Below, in pieces: positions 8,633 to 24,707 of a stretch of DNA of 64,000 bases. The position numbers were made by a program, and so were the translations under genes. The DNA is taken from positions 308,088 to 372,087 of the forward strand of contig NZ_JAFCKW010000005.1 in the NCBI RefSeq assembly GCF_018129965.1. Reading direction: 5' to 3'. How positions within the stretch are numbered: the first letter of the stretch is position 1; each line of letters begins with the position of its first letter. This DNA is from Bradyrhizobium diazoefficiens. GTDB taxonomy: Bacteria > Pseudomonadota > Alphaproteobacteria > Rhizobiales > Xanthobacteraceae. Below the pieces are notes generated by a model. It was given only the letters and a program-made list of their open reading frames with translations, ran no database searches and had not been told where the DNA came from.

Positions 8633-11600
8633 TTACCACTGATACCGCGCGACAAGCTTGCCGTTATAGGCACGTGTCACGTTGGAGAACTCACCATCCA
8701 GACTCGAGGCGACGGAAAAGCCTCTCGGCCATTTCGCTTCGGCCGACAAGGTGGTGAGGGCGGCGTTGCCGGCGCGCGATGCTCCGTTGACGACGAAGGA
8801 AGATATGCCGGGCATCGACTGGAACGTCGCGTTGACGGAGCGATCAGGCGTGAAGTCGCGGGCCCAGGCGACGCGGCCGCGCAGCGTAAACGTCGTCGCG
8901 TCCATGAGGGCGAAGGATTTGTCGGTACGCAGCCCGAGTTCGCTGCGGACATCGGTCGCGCGCTTTGCGTCATAGTTCAGCGCGAAACTGTTGTCGCCGA
9001 CGACGGTGCGCTCGGTATAGGCAGGCAGATCGAAGATGATGGCCTGGAGGCCCGCGTAGGGTGTGATGCCGATGCCGCCCGCCCATGGCGCGACCCAGCG
9101 ATAACCGCCCTCAACGCGACCCGACCAGGCGTTGGCGTCGAACTGCGCCCGGAGTTGATCGGTGCCCGCGACGGTGATGGTGCGATCGGTGGTCAGGTCC
9201 TGCCAGCCATAGGCGACGGTCGCGATGAAGTATGTCGGGCCGGCGGAGCGCTTCAGATATGCGCCGGCCTGGAACAGGTCGGAACGGCCCGTGCCGCCGT
9301 TGACGACGCCGAAAGTGGTGCCGCCACCGGCGAGAGCGAAGCCGAGGCGCAGGTCCGGCGAAGGGGCATAGTCAGCGCCGACGGCCGTACCATAGACGCG
9401 GCTGCTGGTGTTGTTCGAGCCTACGGCCGTATCGCCGTCGGTCTTCTGCGAGCCGCCGAACCCCGCCGCCCAAACGCTCCAGCGCTGTGAAAACTCCGGC
9501 ATGGTCCTCGTCATCGCAGCGTAGGCGTCGCGTTCGGCGTCGGTACGACGGCCCGTGGCGGCATAAGCGCTGACGTTGGCAGACACGTCAGGGGCGCTGC
9601 CGCCGCGTCCGTCGATCGACATGTCGGTCATGATGCCCATGAAACCCGTCATGGCTTCGAAGCTGGACTGCTGGGCGCCGGTCGGCGTCTCGCCCGAAAT
9701 CTGGTTTAGTGCGAAGTTGAGGCTCGATCCGGAAAGTCCTGCCACCATCGCGAGGCGTGTCGGGATCGCGCCGCCGCTGTTGAAGTAGCTGTCATGGACG
9801 CTTGCGACCAGCGCATGATTCCGCGCCAGCGCATTGCTGCCAAACAGGTTCGCGGTCAAATCCAGATAGACATTCCCGCCCGCATAGTTCAGCACGCCAT
9901 GGTATCCGAGCGGCATATTGAGCGTCGAGAAGGTTCCGCTGACCGTTGTCGCCCTCAAGACGAGTGTCTGATTCCTGAGATAGCCTCCCGCCGCCAGGAC
10001 GGGCGCAAAGGTGCTTCCCGTCAGCGTGGCATTGCCGGTCACTGATGGCGCCGCCCAAACGGCGCCGATGACCGGGGCAAAGATACTGCCGGCTTGCAGC
10101 GTCAGATCGCCTGCGATGCGCATCGCGGAGGAGGGCGCCCAGAACCCCCCGCTGTTGATCTGGACGCTGCCGTTGATTTGGCCGAAGCCAGCGAGCGTTG
10201 CTGCCGCATTGACGGCGACCGGTGCCGTCGCCTGGAGTGAGCCGTCGACTTCCAGCGTTCCGGCGTTGACGATGACGGACCCGGCGACGGTGTTGCCGAG
10301 ACCGGTGATGATCAGGGTGCCGTTGCCGGCCTTGGTCAGGCTTGCGGGTCCCCCGCTGGTGATTGCACCGGTGTAGGTCGCGACGCCGCCGACGGAGAAA
10401 GTGTCGCTTCCGTTCAGGACGACGGAGTTGCCGATCGTCAACCCGCTTCCGAAAACCAGTGCGGCACCGCCCTGCAGCGTCGCAATGCCGGTTCCGAGCG
10501 CTTGCGAATTCCCGAGGATCAAGGTGCTGCCGGCAGAGACTGTGGTGCCGCCGCCAAAGCTGTTGGCACCAGAGAGGGTGACCGCTCCCGCCGCGCTGGT
10601 CGTCACTGTAACGGCGCCAGCGCCGGTCAGCTGGTTTGCGATGTTCAGTCCGTCGACATTGGCAACCAGTGACGCGGAGCTCTGAAAGGCGACCGCGCCG
10701 GTTCCAAGCGCCTGGGAGTTTCCGACGATCAGGGTGCTGCCGGCGGAGACCGTGGTGCCGCCACTATAGGTGTTCGCGCCCGAAAGCGTCACTGAGTAGG
10801 TCGGCCCGGTCGTGACGGTGACGGCGCCCGCGCCCGTGATCGTGTTCGCGTAAGCAGCGCTTTGGCTCAATTGCAGCAGCGTCAGCGAACCGGAGGCGAT
10901 TGCGATATTGCCGAGGAGGCTCCCGCCGCCGCTCGTTGTCAGCGTATTGCTGCCGCCGCTGAATACGACGGCGTTACTGCCGGAGATCAGGCCGCTGTTG
11001 ACAAGGGTCAGGCCGTAACCAATCACCCCTGTTCCAACATTGCCCTCGTTGCCTGGAAAAGGAAAAACACAACACATCGGCCCGCCGGGATTGCCTCTGT
11101 GCCCACCCAAGCCGCCCTGAATTGTGCCGTTGTTGGTCAGTACGGAACCCGACGCATTGAACTTGATTCCAGTTCCGCCATCGCCGCCATCGCCGCCATT
11201 GCCTGCCCCGCAAACGCCGCAGCCTCCGAGAAAAGACAACAAGTTACCGCCATCGCCGCCTCTGCCTCCTCGGCCGCCTACAATCGTTGCGTTGTTCACG
11301 ATAGTGCCCGCGCCGGTGACCAGGAGGCCGTAACCCCCGGCGCCGCCACCTCCGCCGCCACCTGCAAAGGGATGTCCTTCCGCACCCATGCCACCGTCAG
11401 AGCCGTTGCCGCCTGCCGTGTTGGTATTGACGACCAGCGAGCCTGGGCTCGTTAGTCCGCTGGCGCCGCCATTGCCGCCCGAGCCACCGCTGTTGGCGCC
11501 ACCGCCGTTGGAACCGGCGCCGCCAACGCTCCCCGAACTGCCGCCGGTCCCCCCTCCGACACTGCCACCGGCGCCGCCGCCGTCGGCATTGGCTTCGATC

Positions 11601-11755
11601 ACCATCGAGAAGAGCAGGGCGCACGCACATAAGGCCACGAATGCCAAACGCGCGACCGGCCGTCGCCATTGGGTGGCGGCACCAGCCGATCCGAACGGAA
11701 TGGGTCTGTATTGATATGTCTTGGCGGCAGTTCGCCCTGGCTCGGCCTGTGTCAA
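8633..11755 (-). CDS. Autotransporter (type V secretion) with Gly-rich passenger and PATR repeats
   Basis: A 1040-residue autotransporter. After about 35 residues an extended signal sequence follows (RLAFVALCACALLFSMVIEANA, cleavage near 57). The passenger begins with about 45 residues of mostly Gly, Ser and Asn, then beta-helix segments with further Gly-rich loops. Next come two or three passenger-associated strand repeats of the form LSGANTYSGGTTVSAGSTL. A C-terminal beta-barrel of about 270 residues ends in an aromatic residue (RYQW), as the BAM complex requires. Two unusual Cys pairs (GGCGVCG and PMCCVF) lie in the passenger. The start is the TTG at 11755-11753, because GGGAGAGG lies just upstream of it. 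The passenger function (adhesion or other) is unknown. It lies opposite to and between rplKA and rplJL. Confidence 0.9.
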   Translation of the reverse strand: MTQAEPGRTAAKTYQYRPIPFGSAGAATQWRRPVARLAFVALCACALLFSMVIEANADGGGAGGSVGGGTGGSSGSVGGAGSNGGGANSGGSGGNGGASGLTSPGSLVVNTNTAGGNGSDGGMGAEGHPFAGGGGGGGAGGYGLLVTGAGTIVNNATIVGGRGGRGGDGGNLLSFLGGCGVCGAGNGGDGGDGGTGIKFNASGSVLTNNGTIQGGLGGHRGNPGGPMCCVFPFPGNEGNVGTGVIGYGLTLVNSGLISGSNAVVFSGGSNTLTTSGGGSLLGNIAIASGSLTLLQLSQSAAYANTITGAGAVTVTTGPTYSVTLSGANTYSGGTTVSAGSTLIVGNSQALGTGAVAFQSSASLVANVDGLNIANQLTGAGAVTVTTSAAGAVTLSGANSFGGGTTVSAGSTLILGNSQALGTGIATLQGGAALVFGSGLTIGNSVVLNGSDTFSVGGVATYTGAITSGGPASLTKAGNGTLIITGLGNTVAGSVIVNAGTLEVDGSLQATAPVAVNAAATLAGFGQINGSVQINSGGFWAPSSAMRIAGDLTLQAGSIFAPVIGAVWAAPSVTGNATLTGSTFAPVLAAGGYLRNQTLVLRATTVSGTFSTLNMPLGYHGVLNYAGGNVYLDLTANLFGSNALARNHALVASVHDSYFNSGGAIPTRLAMVAGLSGSSLNFALNQISGETPTGAQQSSFEAMTGFMGIMTDMSIDGRGGSAPDVSANVSAYAATGRRTDAERDAYAAMTRTMPEFSQRWSVWAAGFGGSQKTDGDTAVGSNNTSSRVYGTAVGADYAPSPDLRLGFALAGGGTTFGVVNGGTGRSDLFQAGAYLKRSAGPTYFIATVAYGWQDLTTDRTITVAGTDQLRAQFDANAWSGRVEGGYRWVAPWAGGIGITPYAGLQAIIFDLPAYTERTVVGDNSFALNYDAKRATDVRSELGLRTDKSFALMDATTFTLRGRVAWARDFTPDRSVNATFQSMPGISSFVVNGASRAGNAALTTLSAEAKWPRGFSVASSLDGEFSNVTRAYNGKLVARYQW
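10490..10790 (-). repeat. Internal duplicated segment in the autotransporter (PATR repeats)
   Basis: Bases of about 10492-10580 and 10700-10790 are near-identical copies. They encode LSGANSFGGGTTVSAGSTLI and LSGANTYSGGTTVSAGSTLI, each followed by a strand containing NSQALGTG. Such repeats mark passenger-associated transport repeats and can expand or contract by recombination. Confidence 0.75.
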
Positions 11756-12235
11756 TTGGCACCTCTCCCGTCAGGACGCAGTGATCGAGCATCGCGAATC
11801 ATTTCAAATCATTGCTCGGGCGGTTCCGTGTGAGAAGGCAGCTAAGCTTCCTGCGCCACAGTAATTTTCGGCGGAATGGTTGCCGGTACGGCGAATGCGT
11901 GCACCCCTCGGGAACTGGTGCGAATTTTGCTCTTGGCAAGCGGGCAGAGAGCGGTTAAAGAACCGCCTCCGGACGTGCCGGCCTCGGCTAGCGCGTTCGT
12001 GCACGTATTCCGAAAACTCGACAGACAGGAGATCATTCCTTTTCAGGACGTCCGCGAGGATTTGCCCGAACAGGAAGGAAAACCCGTCGTTTGGTGGAGT
12101 GCGGGCAGGGGTCGGGCGGTTCGCCGTCTGGCCTTGTCCTGTCCAAGACTGCAGGCGCCTGCGGGAAATTTCGGTTTCTCAACGGCTTAATCGCATGGCC
12201 TGCATAGACGGGTGAAGACCGGATTTCACTTCGGC
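11756..12235. other. Intergenic region upstream of the autotransporter and rplJ leader
   Basis: This 480-base region separates two divergent units. It holds the ribosome binding site of the autotransporter (complement of 11760-11770) and must hold promoters in both directions. I see no convincing gene and no clear promoter match. Confidence 0.5.
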
Positions 12236-12444
12236 TTCCACCTCAGGGTGGTTGCGGAACGGGTCTGGTTCGGACCTCGACACGCCGTGGGCCTTAGCGG
12301 GCTCCCGGAGGGCAGGCTTTGAATTGTCGTCTTGCCCCCGCGTGTCCGATGGGTTTTAGCCCTGAGGTTCAGGTTTGGGCGGGACGATGGGTGCAACCCG
12401 GCGGTCCCGCTTTTGCGATGACCGCCAACCGGAAAGAGCTTGCT
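12200..12444 (+). promoter_or_regulatory. Putative ribosomal protein L10 leader (rplJL autoregulation)
   Basis: The long untranslated stretch before rplJ is where bacteria carry the L10 leader, bound by the L10-L12 complex to repress its own message. Paired segments can be drawn, for example GGTCTGGTTCGGACC around 12259-12273. A terminator-like hairpin (12379-12414) closes the leader. Family assignment by position and fold is an inference; a covariance-model search (Rfam L10_leader) would decide. Confidence 0.5.
12379..12414 (+). terminator. Terminator-like hairpin directly before rplJ (possible attenuator)
   Basis: GCGGGAC (12379-12385) pairs with GTCCCGC (12404-12410) and is followed at once by TTTT. 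An inner stem, GGGT with ACCC around GCA, extends the structure. It ends only 30 bases before the rplJ start, so it could act as an attenuator inside the L10 leader. Confidence 0.5.
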
Positions 12445-12963
12445 GTGGAACGAGCGGCAAAAAAGGAAGCGGTCGAACAGCTCAATGGGGTCTTCAAGAC
12501 CACGAGCGTCGCGGTCGTTGCCCAATATTCCGGCCTGACCGTTGCCCAGATGCAGAAGCTGCGGACGCAGATGAAGCAGGCTGGTGCCTCGGTGAAGGTC
12601 TCGAAGAACCGTCTCGCCAAAATTGCTCTTGAAGGCACCGACGTCGTTGCCATCGGTCCCATGCTGAAGGGACCGACCGTGATCGCCACTTCGAACGATC
12701 CGGTAGCGGCGCCGAAGGTCGCCATCGAATTCGCCAAGGCGAACGAAAAGTTCGTCATCATCGGCGGCTCGATGGGGAAGACCGTCCTGAATGTCGACGG
12801 CGTGAAGGCGCTTGCCTCGCTGCCGTCGCTTGACGAACTGCGCGGAAAGATCGTCGGCCTTCTCGTGGCCCCGGCGACCAAGCTCGCTCAGCTCGCCAAT
12901 GCGCCTGCGGGCAAGCTCGCGCGCGTCATCCAGGCTCATGCCTCAAAGGGCGAAGCGGCCTGA
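12445..12963 (+). CDS. rplJ: 50S ribosomal protein L10
   Basis: A 172-residue L10, the stalk base that anchors L12 dimers on 23S rRNA. The GTG at 12445 is chosen because GGAAAGAG lies seven bases upstream and because the product then begins [13 protein letters not shown], as I recall for Bradyrhizobium L10. An open extension to 12319 reads through the leader hairpin and is rejected. The C-terminal L12-binding helix ([23 protein letters not shown]) is present. It is followed by rplL after 53 bases. Confidence 0.96.
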   Translation: MERAAKKEAVEQLNGVFKTTSVAVVAQYSGLTVAQMQKLRTQMKQAGASVKVSKNRLAKIALEGTDVVAIGPMLKGPTVIATSNDPVAAPKVAIEFAKANEKFVIIGGSMGKTVLNVDGVKALASLPSLDELRGKIVGLLVAPATKLAQLANAPAGKLARVIQAHASKGEAA

Positions 12964-13016
12964 CGCCCTTCGCAAAACTCAAACCCGAACCAGATTACAT
13001 TCAAGGAAACTGAACA

Positions 13017-13394
13017 ATGGCTGACCTGCAGAAGATCGTTGACGACCTCTCGAGCCTGACCGTGCTCGAAGCTGCCGAACTCGCGAAGCTCCTCGAAGAG
13101 AAGTGGGGCGTTTCGGCTGCCGCGGCTGTTGCCGTGGCCGGCCCGGCTGGTGGTGGCGCTGCCGCCGCTCCGGCGGAAGAGAAGACCGAGTTCACGGTCG
13201 TTCTCGCCAGCGCCGGCGACAAGAAGATCGAGGTCATCAAGGAAGTCCGCGCCATCACCGGCCTGGGCCTGAAGGAAGCAAAGGACCTCGTCGAGGGCGC
13301 GCCGAAGCCTGTCAAGGAAGGCGTGAACAAGGACGAAGCCGAGAAGATCAAAGTCCAGCTCGAGAAGGCTGGCGCGAAGGTCGAGCTCAAGTAA
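13017..13394 (+). CDS. rplL: 50S ribosomal protein L7/L12
   Basis: A 125-residue acidic stalk protein. The N-terminal dimerisation domain (about 1-35) is joined by an Ala/Gly-rich hinge ([14 protein letters not shown]) to the C-terminal domain with the factor-binding [12 protein letters not shown] segment. It recruits translation GTPases. AAGGAAA precedes the ATG. A hairpin at 13411-13446 lies between it and rpoB, as in other bacteria where the junction is a partial terminator or processing site. Confidence 0.98.
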   Translation: MADLQKIVDDLSSLTVLEAAELAKLLEEKWGVSAAAAVAVAGPAGGGAAAAPAEEKTEFTVVLASAGDKKIEVIKEVRAITGLGLKEAKDLVEGAPKPVKEGVNKDEAEKIKVQLEKAGAKVELK

Positions 13395-13410
13395 GCAACG
13401 CTTACTGGCG

Positions 13411-13446
13411 CGAGGCCCCGGCGAGCATCAGCAAACCGGGGCCTCG
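13411..13446 (+). promoter_or_regulatory. Stem-loop after rplL (attenuation or processing site)
   Basis: CGAGGCCCCGG (13411-13421) pairs perfectly with CCGGGGCCTCG (13436-13446) across a 14-base loop. No T-run follows. In E. coli the rplL-rpoB gap carries a partial terminator and an RNase III site; an analogous role is inferred. Confidence 0.55.
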
Positions 13447-13874
13447 GTCCATCCCGGGAGGGATGGAGTTGATGCAAAAGGCATGCGACGGAACGTCCCG
13501 ACGCAGGCCGAACACGAAAAAGTGTGGGGATTTGAGGGTTTGTCTCTCGAATCTCTACTATTGTCGCACCATATCGGTTCGACAGCACGAAAGCGCGGTG
13601 GGCAGGGGTGTCGGATTTCCCTGTAAGCCGTTGGGAGAGCAAGCTATTTCGGGCTTTTGCAGTCCGTGAAGACGATCGTTGTGACGGGCGGGCGTGCCTA
13701 TGCGCCCCGCGCGTCGTTTTGCGTTTTGAAGGTCTGAAGAACAGATTCAGGACATGACGGCCTGAAACTGGATTTTTGGTCCCCAAAACGGGTTCGAAAA
13801 ATTCAACCCGGGGAGCGGTGGCAGCCGCGTCCTGGACGACGCGCCCCGAGCGGGCGACGAAATGAGAGGCCACG
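13447..13874 (+). other. rplL-rpoB intergenic region
   Basis: Some 430 bases without a supported gene. A possible secondary promoter (TTGAGG at 13532-13537, 18-base spacer, TACTAT at 13556-13561) could drive rpoBC separately from rplJL; it is a weak match. GAGAGG just before the rpoB ATG is its ribosome binding site. Confidence 0.4.
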
Positions 13875-17999
<4,125 letters not shown>

Positions 18000-18010
18000 C
18001 GCGACCTTTC

Positions 18011-18070
18011 ATGCCCGGCCGTCACGGCCGGGCATTGGCGCCCCTCCCGAGGCCTTGAGGGCAGGGCGCC
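18011..18070 (+). promoter_or_regulatory. Tandem hairpins between rpoB and rpoC
   Basis: A perfect 10-bp stem (ATGCCCGGCC at 18011-18020 with GGCCGGGCAT at 18026-18035) is followed by a second stem (GGCGCCC from 18037 with GGGCGCC ending at 18070). Neither has a T-run. They may be a repeat remnant or stabilise or process the rpoBC message. Confidence 0.5.
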
Positions 18071-18128
18071 CCGATTGAGTGATTTTCGAATTTGCGGCCG
18101 TAGGCGACCGGCACGCGAGGAGAAGACG

Positions 18129-22325
<4,197 letters not shown>

Positions 22326-22356
22326 TGGCTCATCCGTAGGAATACTGAGGACATTG

Positions 22357-22383
22357 AAAAGGCCGGCGCAAGCCGGCCTTTTT
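22357..22383 (+). terminator. Intrinsic terminator after rpoC
   Basis: AAAAGGCCGGC and GCCGGCCTTTTT pair around a GCAA tetraloop, with a five-base T-run. This closes the rplJL-rpoBC unit and isolates it from the accessory island downstream. Confidence 0.92.
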
Positions 22384-22442
22384 GCTGCTTTGTTTCCCTG
22401 TTGCGGTGCAGGATCAACCTTTGTTCATCTTTCCTTCAGGCG

Positions 22443-22456
22443 CAAAAGCGCTTTTG
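22443..22456. promoter_or_regulatory. Perfect 14-bp palindrome upstream of the oxidase-methyltransferase gene
   Basis: CAAAAGCGCTTTTG is a perfect inverted repeat 62 bases before the start of the fusion gene, just after the rpoC terminator. It is a candidate operator, but a hairpin or chance match is also possible. Confidence 0.35.
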
Positions 22457-22517
22457 TTAGGAGAGCTTAGACCGGTGGTCCCGTGACGGGGGCAGGGCCG
22501 GAGACCACGGAACGGAC

Positions 22518-24575
22518 ATGCTTGATCTCGCAATCGTAGGCGGCGGCCCCGGCGGGCTGATGAGCGCCTGGTATCTGAAGCGTAAGCTCGGTGACCTCTG
22601 CCGTGTCACCATCTATGAGGCCTCGGACCGGCTCGGCGGCAAGATCCTCACGCGCAAGTTCGATTCGGCGCCCGCGATGTACGAAGCCGGCGTTGCCGAG
22701 ATCTACGATTACTCGATGACCGGCCCGGATCCGCTGCGCGAGTTGATCCAGCATTTCGGCCTTCAGACCATTCCGATGGACGCCGAGCAGGTCCAGTTCG
22801 GCGGCGAGCTGCTGAACGACGTCGCGGGCATGCGCCGCAAATACGGCGCCAAGACCGCGGCCGCGATCGAGGCGTTCCGCAAGCGTTGCGCCGAGGCGCT
22901 GTCGCCGGTCGAGTATTACGAGGGCGTCGGCGCCCACGACAATGAGAACCCCTGGGCCTACAAGACCGCCGAGCAGGTGCTCGACGAGGAGGTCGAGGAC
23001 GAGACCGCAAAGCGCTTCTTCAAGGTGATGGCGCGTTCGGACATCGCGACCGAAAGCCACAACACCAACGGCCTCAACGCGCTGAAGAACTATCTGATGG
23101 ATGTCGACGGCTATATCGGCCTCTATTCCATCCAGAACGGCAATGAGCAACTGATCGAGTGCCTGCAGTCGGAGGTCAACGCCGACATCCAGCTCAATCA
23201 TCGCGTGCTCACCGTCGGCAAGGCTCCGACCGGCCGCTACCAGCTCAAGATGATGAACGGCAAGGGGCCGGAGACGCGCGACTTCGATCTCGTGCTGGTC
23301 TGCCTGCCGCATTCCTGGCTCGCCACCATGGGCTGGGAAGGCGAGCAGCTGCGCAAGTCGATGGTCAAGCACGTCTCGTACTTCGATCGTCCGGCGCATT
23401 ATCTGCGCGTGTCGATCCTGTTCGACACGCCGTTCTGGGGCGAGAAGATTCCCGGCGCCTGGTTCATGTCGGAGGCCTTCGGCGGCTGCTGCGTCTACAA
23501 CGAAGGCGCGCGTCACGACGTCGGCAAGCACGGCGTCCTGAACTGGCTGATTCCCGGTTCCGATGCGCTCGCCTTCGCCAATCTCTCGGACCAGGAACTG
23601 ATCGACGCTGCGCTCAAATCGCTGCCGGCCTCGCTCGGCGATGCGCGCGCGCATTTCAGGGAAGGCAAGATCCACCGCTGGCTGTCGTCGGTAAATGCGA
23701 TTCCCGGCGGTCTGCCCGTGCGCGACGTCATGACCAACCACCGGCCCGAGCCGAAGGACCATCCGGGCATCGTGGTCGTCGGCGACTATCTGTTCGATTC
23801 GACGCTGAACGGTCTGCTCGACTCCTCGGATGCGGCGACCGACATCATCCTGACCGAGATGGTGCGACTGCGCCGCGAGCGTGCGCAGGACGGCAAGCCG
23901 CTCTCGGACAAGATCGATCGTGAGTACTTCGAGAACTATCGCGGCGTCGGCCCCTACAGCGAGGCGTGGCGGCATTTCACGGATCCCGGCTACCTCACCA
24001 AGCTGATCGGCATCGTCTGGGGCAAGGCCAAGGGCGCCAAACTGTTGGTCGCGGGCTCGGCCAGCGGCGAGCTGGTCGGCGCGCTGCGCGAGCGCGGCAT
24101 CGATGCCTGGGGCATCGAGAACAACCGCGCCATTCACGCCAAGACGCCGAAGGCGTTGAAGAAGTACAACAAGCTCGGATCGATCCTCGACATGCCGTTC
24201 AAGGACGGCTCGTTCGACTTCGTGTTCGAGACCAGCCTCTGCCATGTTTCCCCGAAGCAGGTGGTCCGCGCGATTCGCGAGCTCAACCGCGTGGTCAAGA
24301 CCGGTCTGGTATTCGGCTCGGTCACCTCAGACATGGCCTCGGCCCTGATCGACCGCTACGACCTGCTGCGCGGTGTCAAGAAGCTCGGCACCTGGTGGGA
24401 ATGGTCCGAGCTGTTCTTCAGCAACGGCTTCGATCTGTCGATGCACCGCAAGGACTGCACGGATGCGCTCTGGGAGGCGACGCTTGCGGCCAACAAGGGC
24501 CCGGGCCAATGGTACGCCGACGCCGACAGCTTGCGTTATTCGTTCTTCGACAAGGTCGAGGAGGAAGACGACTAG
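22518..24575 (+). CDS. Fusion of an FAD-dependent amine-oxidase-like enzyme and a SAM methyltransferase
   Basis: A 685-residue two-domain protein. Residues 1-450 form a flavoprotein of the amine oxidase/phytoene desaturase type: the FAD motif IVGGGPGGLMSA (6-17), the EASDRLGGKI segment (34-43), and the C-terminal FAD-contact stretch GDYLFDSTLNGLLDSSDAA (422-440). Residues about 490-660 read as a class I methyltransferase, with motif I LLVAGSASGELVGAL (509-523), a following acidic position (IEN, 533-535), motif II-like ILDMPFKDGSFDFVF (556-570) and a post-motif (RAIRELNRVVKTGLVFGS). One polypeptide could thus oxidise and methylate the same small molecule; the substrate is unknown. It starts 134 bases after the rpoC terminator and is followed at 132 bases by an ABC exporter in the same direction. 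Confidence 0.88.
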   Translation: MLDLAIVGGGPGGLMSAWYLKRKLGDLCRVTIYEASDRLGGKILTRKFDSAPAMYEAGVAEIYDYSMTGPDPLRELIQHFGLQTIPMDAEQVQFGGELLNDVAGMRRKYGAKTAAAIEAFRKRCAEALSPVEYYEGVGAHDNENPWAYKTAEQVLDEEVEDETAKRFFKVMARSDIATESHNTNGLNALKNYLMDVDGYIGLYSIQNGNEQLIECLQSEVNADIQLNHRVLTVGKAPTGRYQLKMMNGKGPETRDFDLVLVCLPHSWLATMGWEGEQLRKSMVKHVSYFDRPAHYLRVSILFDTPFWGEKIPGAWFMSEAFGGCCVYNEGARHDVGKHGVLNWLIPGSDALAFANLSDQELIDAALKSLPASLGDARAHFREGKIHRWLSSVNAIPGGLPVRDVMTNHRPEPKDHPGIVVVGDYLFDSTLNGLLDSSDAATDIILTEMVRLRRERAQDGKPLSDKIDREYFENYRGVGPYSEAWRHFTDPGYLTKLIGIVWGKAKGAKLLVAGSASGELVGALRERGIDAWGIENNRAIHAKTPKALKKYNKLGSILDMPFKDGSFDFVFETSLCHVSPKQVVRAIRELNRVVKTGLVFGSVTSDMASALIDRYDLLRGVKKLGTWWEWSELFFSNGFDLSMHRKDCTDALWEATLAANKGPGQWYADADSLRYSFFDKVEEEDD

Positions 24576-24707
24576 CCTCCGGGGGACCGGTCGAGATTCG
24601 CCAATTGCTTTGCCCAATGCGTCGTGATCGCTTAGAATCGATGCGATAGCGGTTGCCGCTATGTCCTTTCTCTGCGGTCCTGCCGGCCGTCAGCATCGGT
24701 TGGTTTC

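Noticed and set aside
12319..12444. Upstream extension of rplJ
   Set aside because: The extended frame runs through the leader hairpin and gives 42 residues absent in L10; the GTG at 12445 has a ribosome binding site and the normal length.
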